From NCBI GenBank assembly GCA_029936965.1, contig JAPYRG010000018.1, positions 1 through 43,973 of the forward strand: a stretch of DNA of 43,973 nt. Direction: 5' to 3'. This document shows, piece by piece, positions 43,884-43,973 of this stretch. Made by a program: the position numbers and the translations under genes. The DNA comes from Fidelibacterota bacterium (GTDB lineage: Bacteria; Fidelibacterota; Marinisomatia; Marinisomatales; TCS55). A model generated the notes under the pieces. That model was not told the DNA's origin and searched no databases. It worked only from the letters and a program-made list of their open reading frames with translations. How positions within the stretch are numbered: position 1 is the first letter of the stretch; every line of letters begins with the position of its first letter.

Positions 43884-43919
43884 GCCGCGAAATATAGAAA
43901 TAAGAAAATTTAAGTGCAA
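43884..43919 (-). promoter_or_regulatory. Sigma70-like promoter of the tRNA-tuf-secE-...-rplQ supercluster
   Basis: On the minus strand TTGCAC (43914-43919) and TATATT (43891-43896) are exactly 17 bases apart. The -10 is followed by TCGCGGC (43884-43890), an unusually GC-rich discriminator in this AT-rich genome; such discriminators mark stringently controlled stable-RNA promoters in other bacteria. The A/T-rich bases upstream (43920-43973) would fit an UP element. No other equally good promoter was found within the cluster. Confidence 0.6.
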
Positions 43920-43973
43920 AGGATTATCGACATAAAAACTAATTTTTTATTATTAGACTATTTATGATTTAAA

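Overview
The window is a low-GC bacterial chromosome segment. It is dominated by one very long run of translation, transcription and secretion genes, all on the minus strand. Protein types (Cys-free S4 and L33, zinc-binding S14 and L36, EF-Tu of 396 aa, RpoB of 1259 aa, RpoC of 1414 aa), the AT-rich coding and the flanking genes suggest a free-living, probably marine, diderm of the FCB-like lineages. A Marinimicrobia/SAR406-type organism is my best guess, but this is inference from general resemblance and not from a search.

Region 1 (1-1026) holds the 5' end of a gene for an exported protein, a 41-residue microprotein gene with its own terminator, about 520 bases without a convincing gene but with short repeats, and tRNA-Met(CAU) on the plus strand. 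Region 2 (about 1035-6208, minus) is a tightly packed eight-gene operon behind one recognisable promoter: PPK2-type polyphosphate kinase, SixA-like phosphatase, a GSDH-type dehydrogenase, a small membrane protein, a MESH1-like alarmone hydrolase, two envelope proteins and a small membrane protein. A possible 24-aa peptide follows. Region 3 (6274-8500) has a divergent plus-strand membrane protein that fuses a phytol/dolichol-kinase-like half to a DUF92 (VTE6-like) half. It converges on a minus-strand DUF350-like protein and an exported protein of unknown role. Region 4 (8546-12593, minus) has hutI, hutU and a secreted glycoside-hydrolase-like (GHL10/DUF187) gene.

Region 5 (12613-43919, minus) is the supercluster. 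In transcription order it reads: promoter, tRNA-Thr(UGU), tRNA-Tyr(GUA), tRNA-Gly(UCC), tRNA-Thr(GGU), tuf, rpmG, tRNA-Trp(CCA), secE, nusG, rplK, rplA, rplJ, rplL, rpoB, rpoC, rpsL, rpsG, fusA, tuf (second copy), rpsJ, rplC, rplD, rplW, rplB, rpsS, rplV, rpsC, rplP, rpmC, rpsQ, rplN, rplX, rplE, rpsN, rpsH, rplF, rplR, rpsE, rpmD, rplO, secY, map, infA, rpmJ, rpsM, rpsK, rpsD, rpoA, rplQ. The beta, str, S10, spc and alpha operons of other bacteria are thus joined in one direction. The largest gaps are about 70 bases. The cluster starts at a sigma70-like promoter with a GC-rich discriminator and ends at an intrinsic terminator that lies inside the signal-peptide codons of the next gene.

Functionally, the cluster supplies most ribosomal proteins, RNA polymerase, elongation factors, the Sec core, methionine aminopeptidase and IF-1 from one transcriptional domain. 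The nearby MESH1/PPK2 operon would act on stress nucleotides and polyphosphate. Points worth a second look are the terminator/signal-peptide overlap, the 1221-bp perfect tuf repeat that reaches exactly into the next start codon, the VTE5/VTE6-like fusion, the alarmone/polyphosphate operon and the two microprotein candidates. No CRISPR array, insertion sequence, prophage or defence system was seen.
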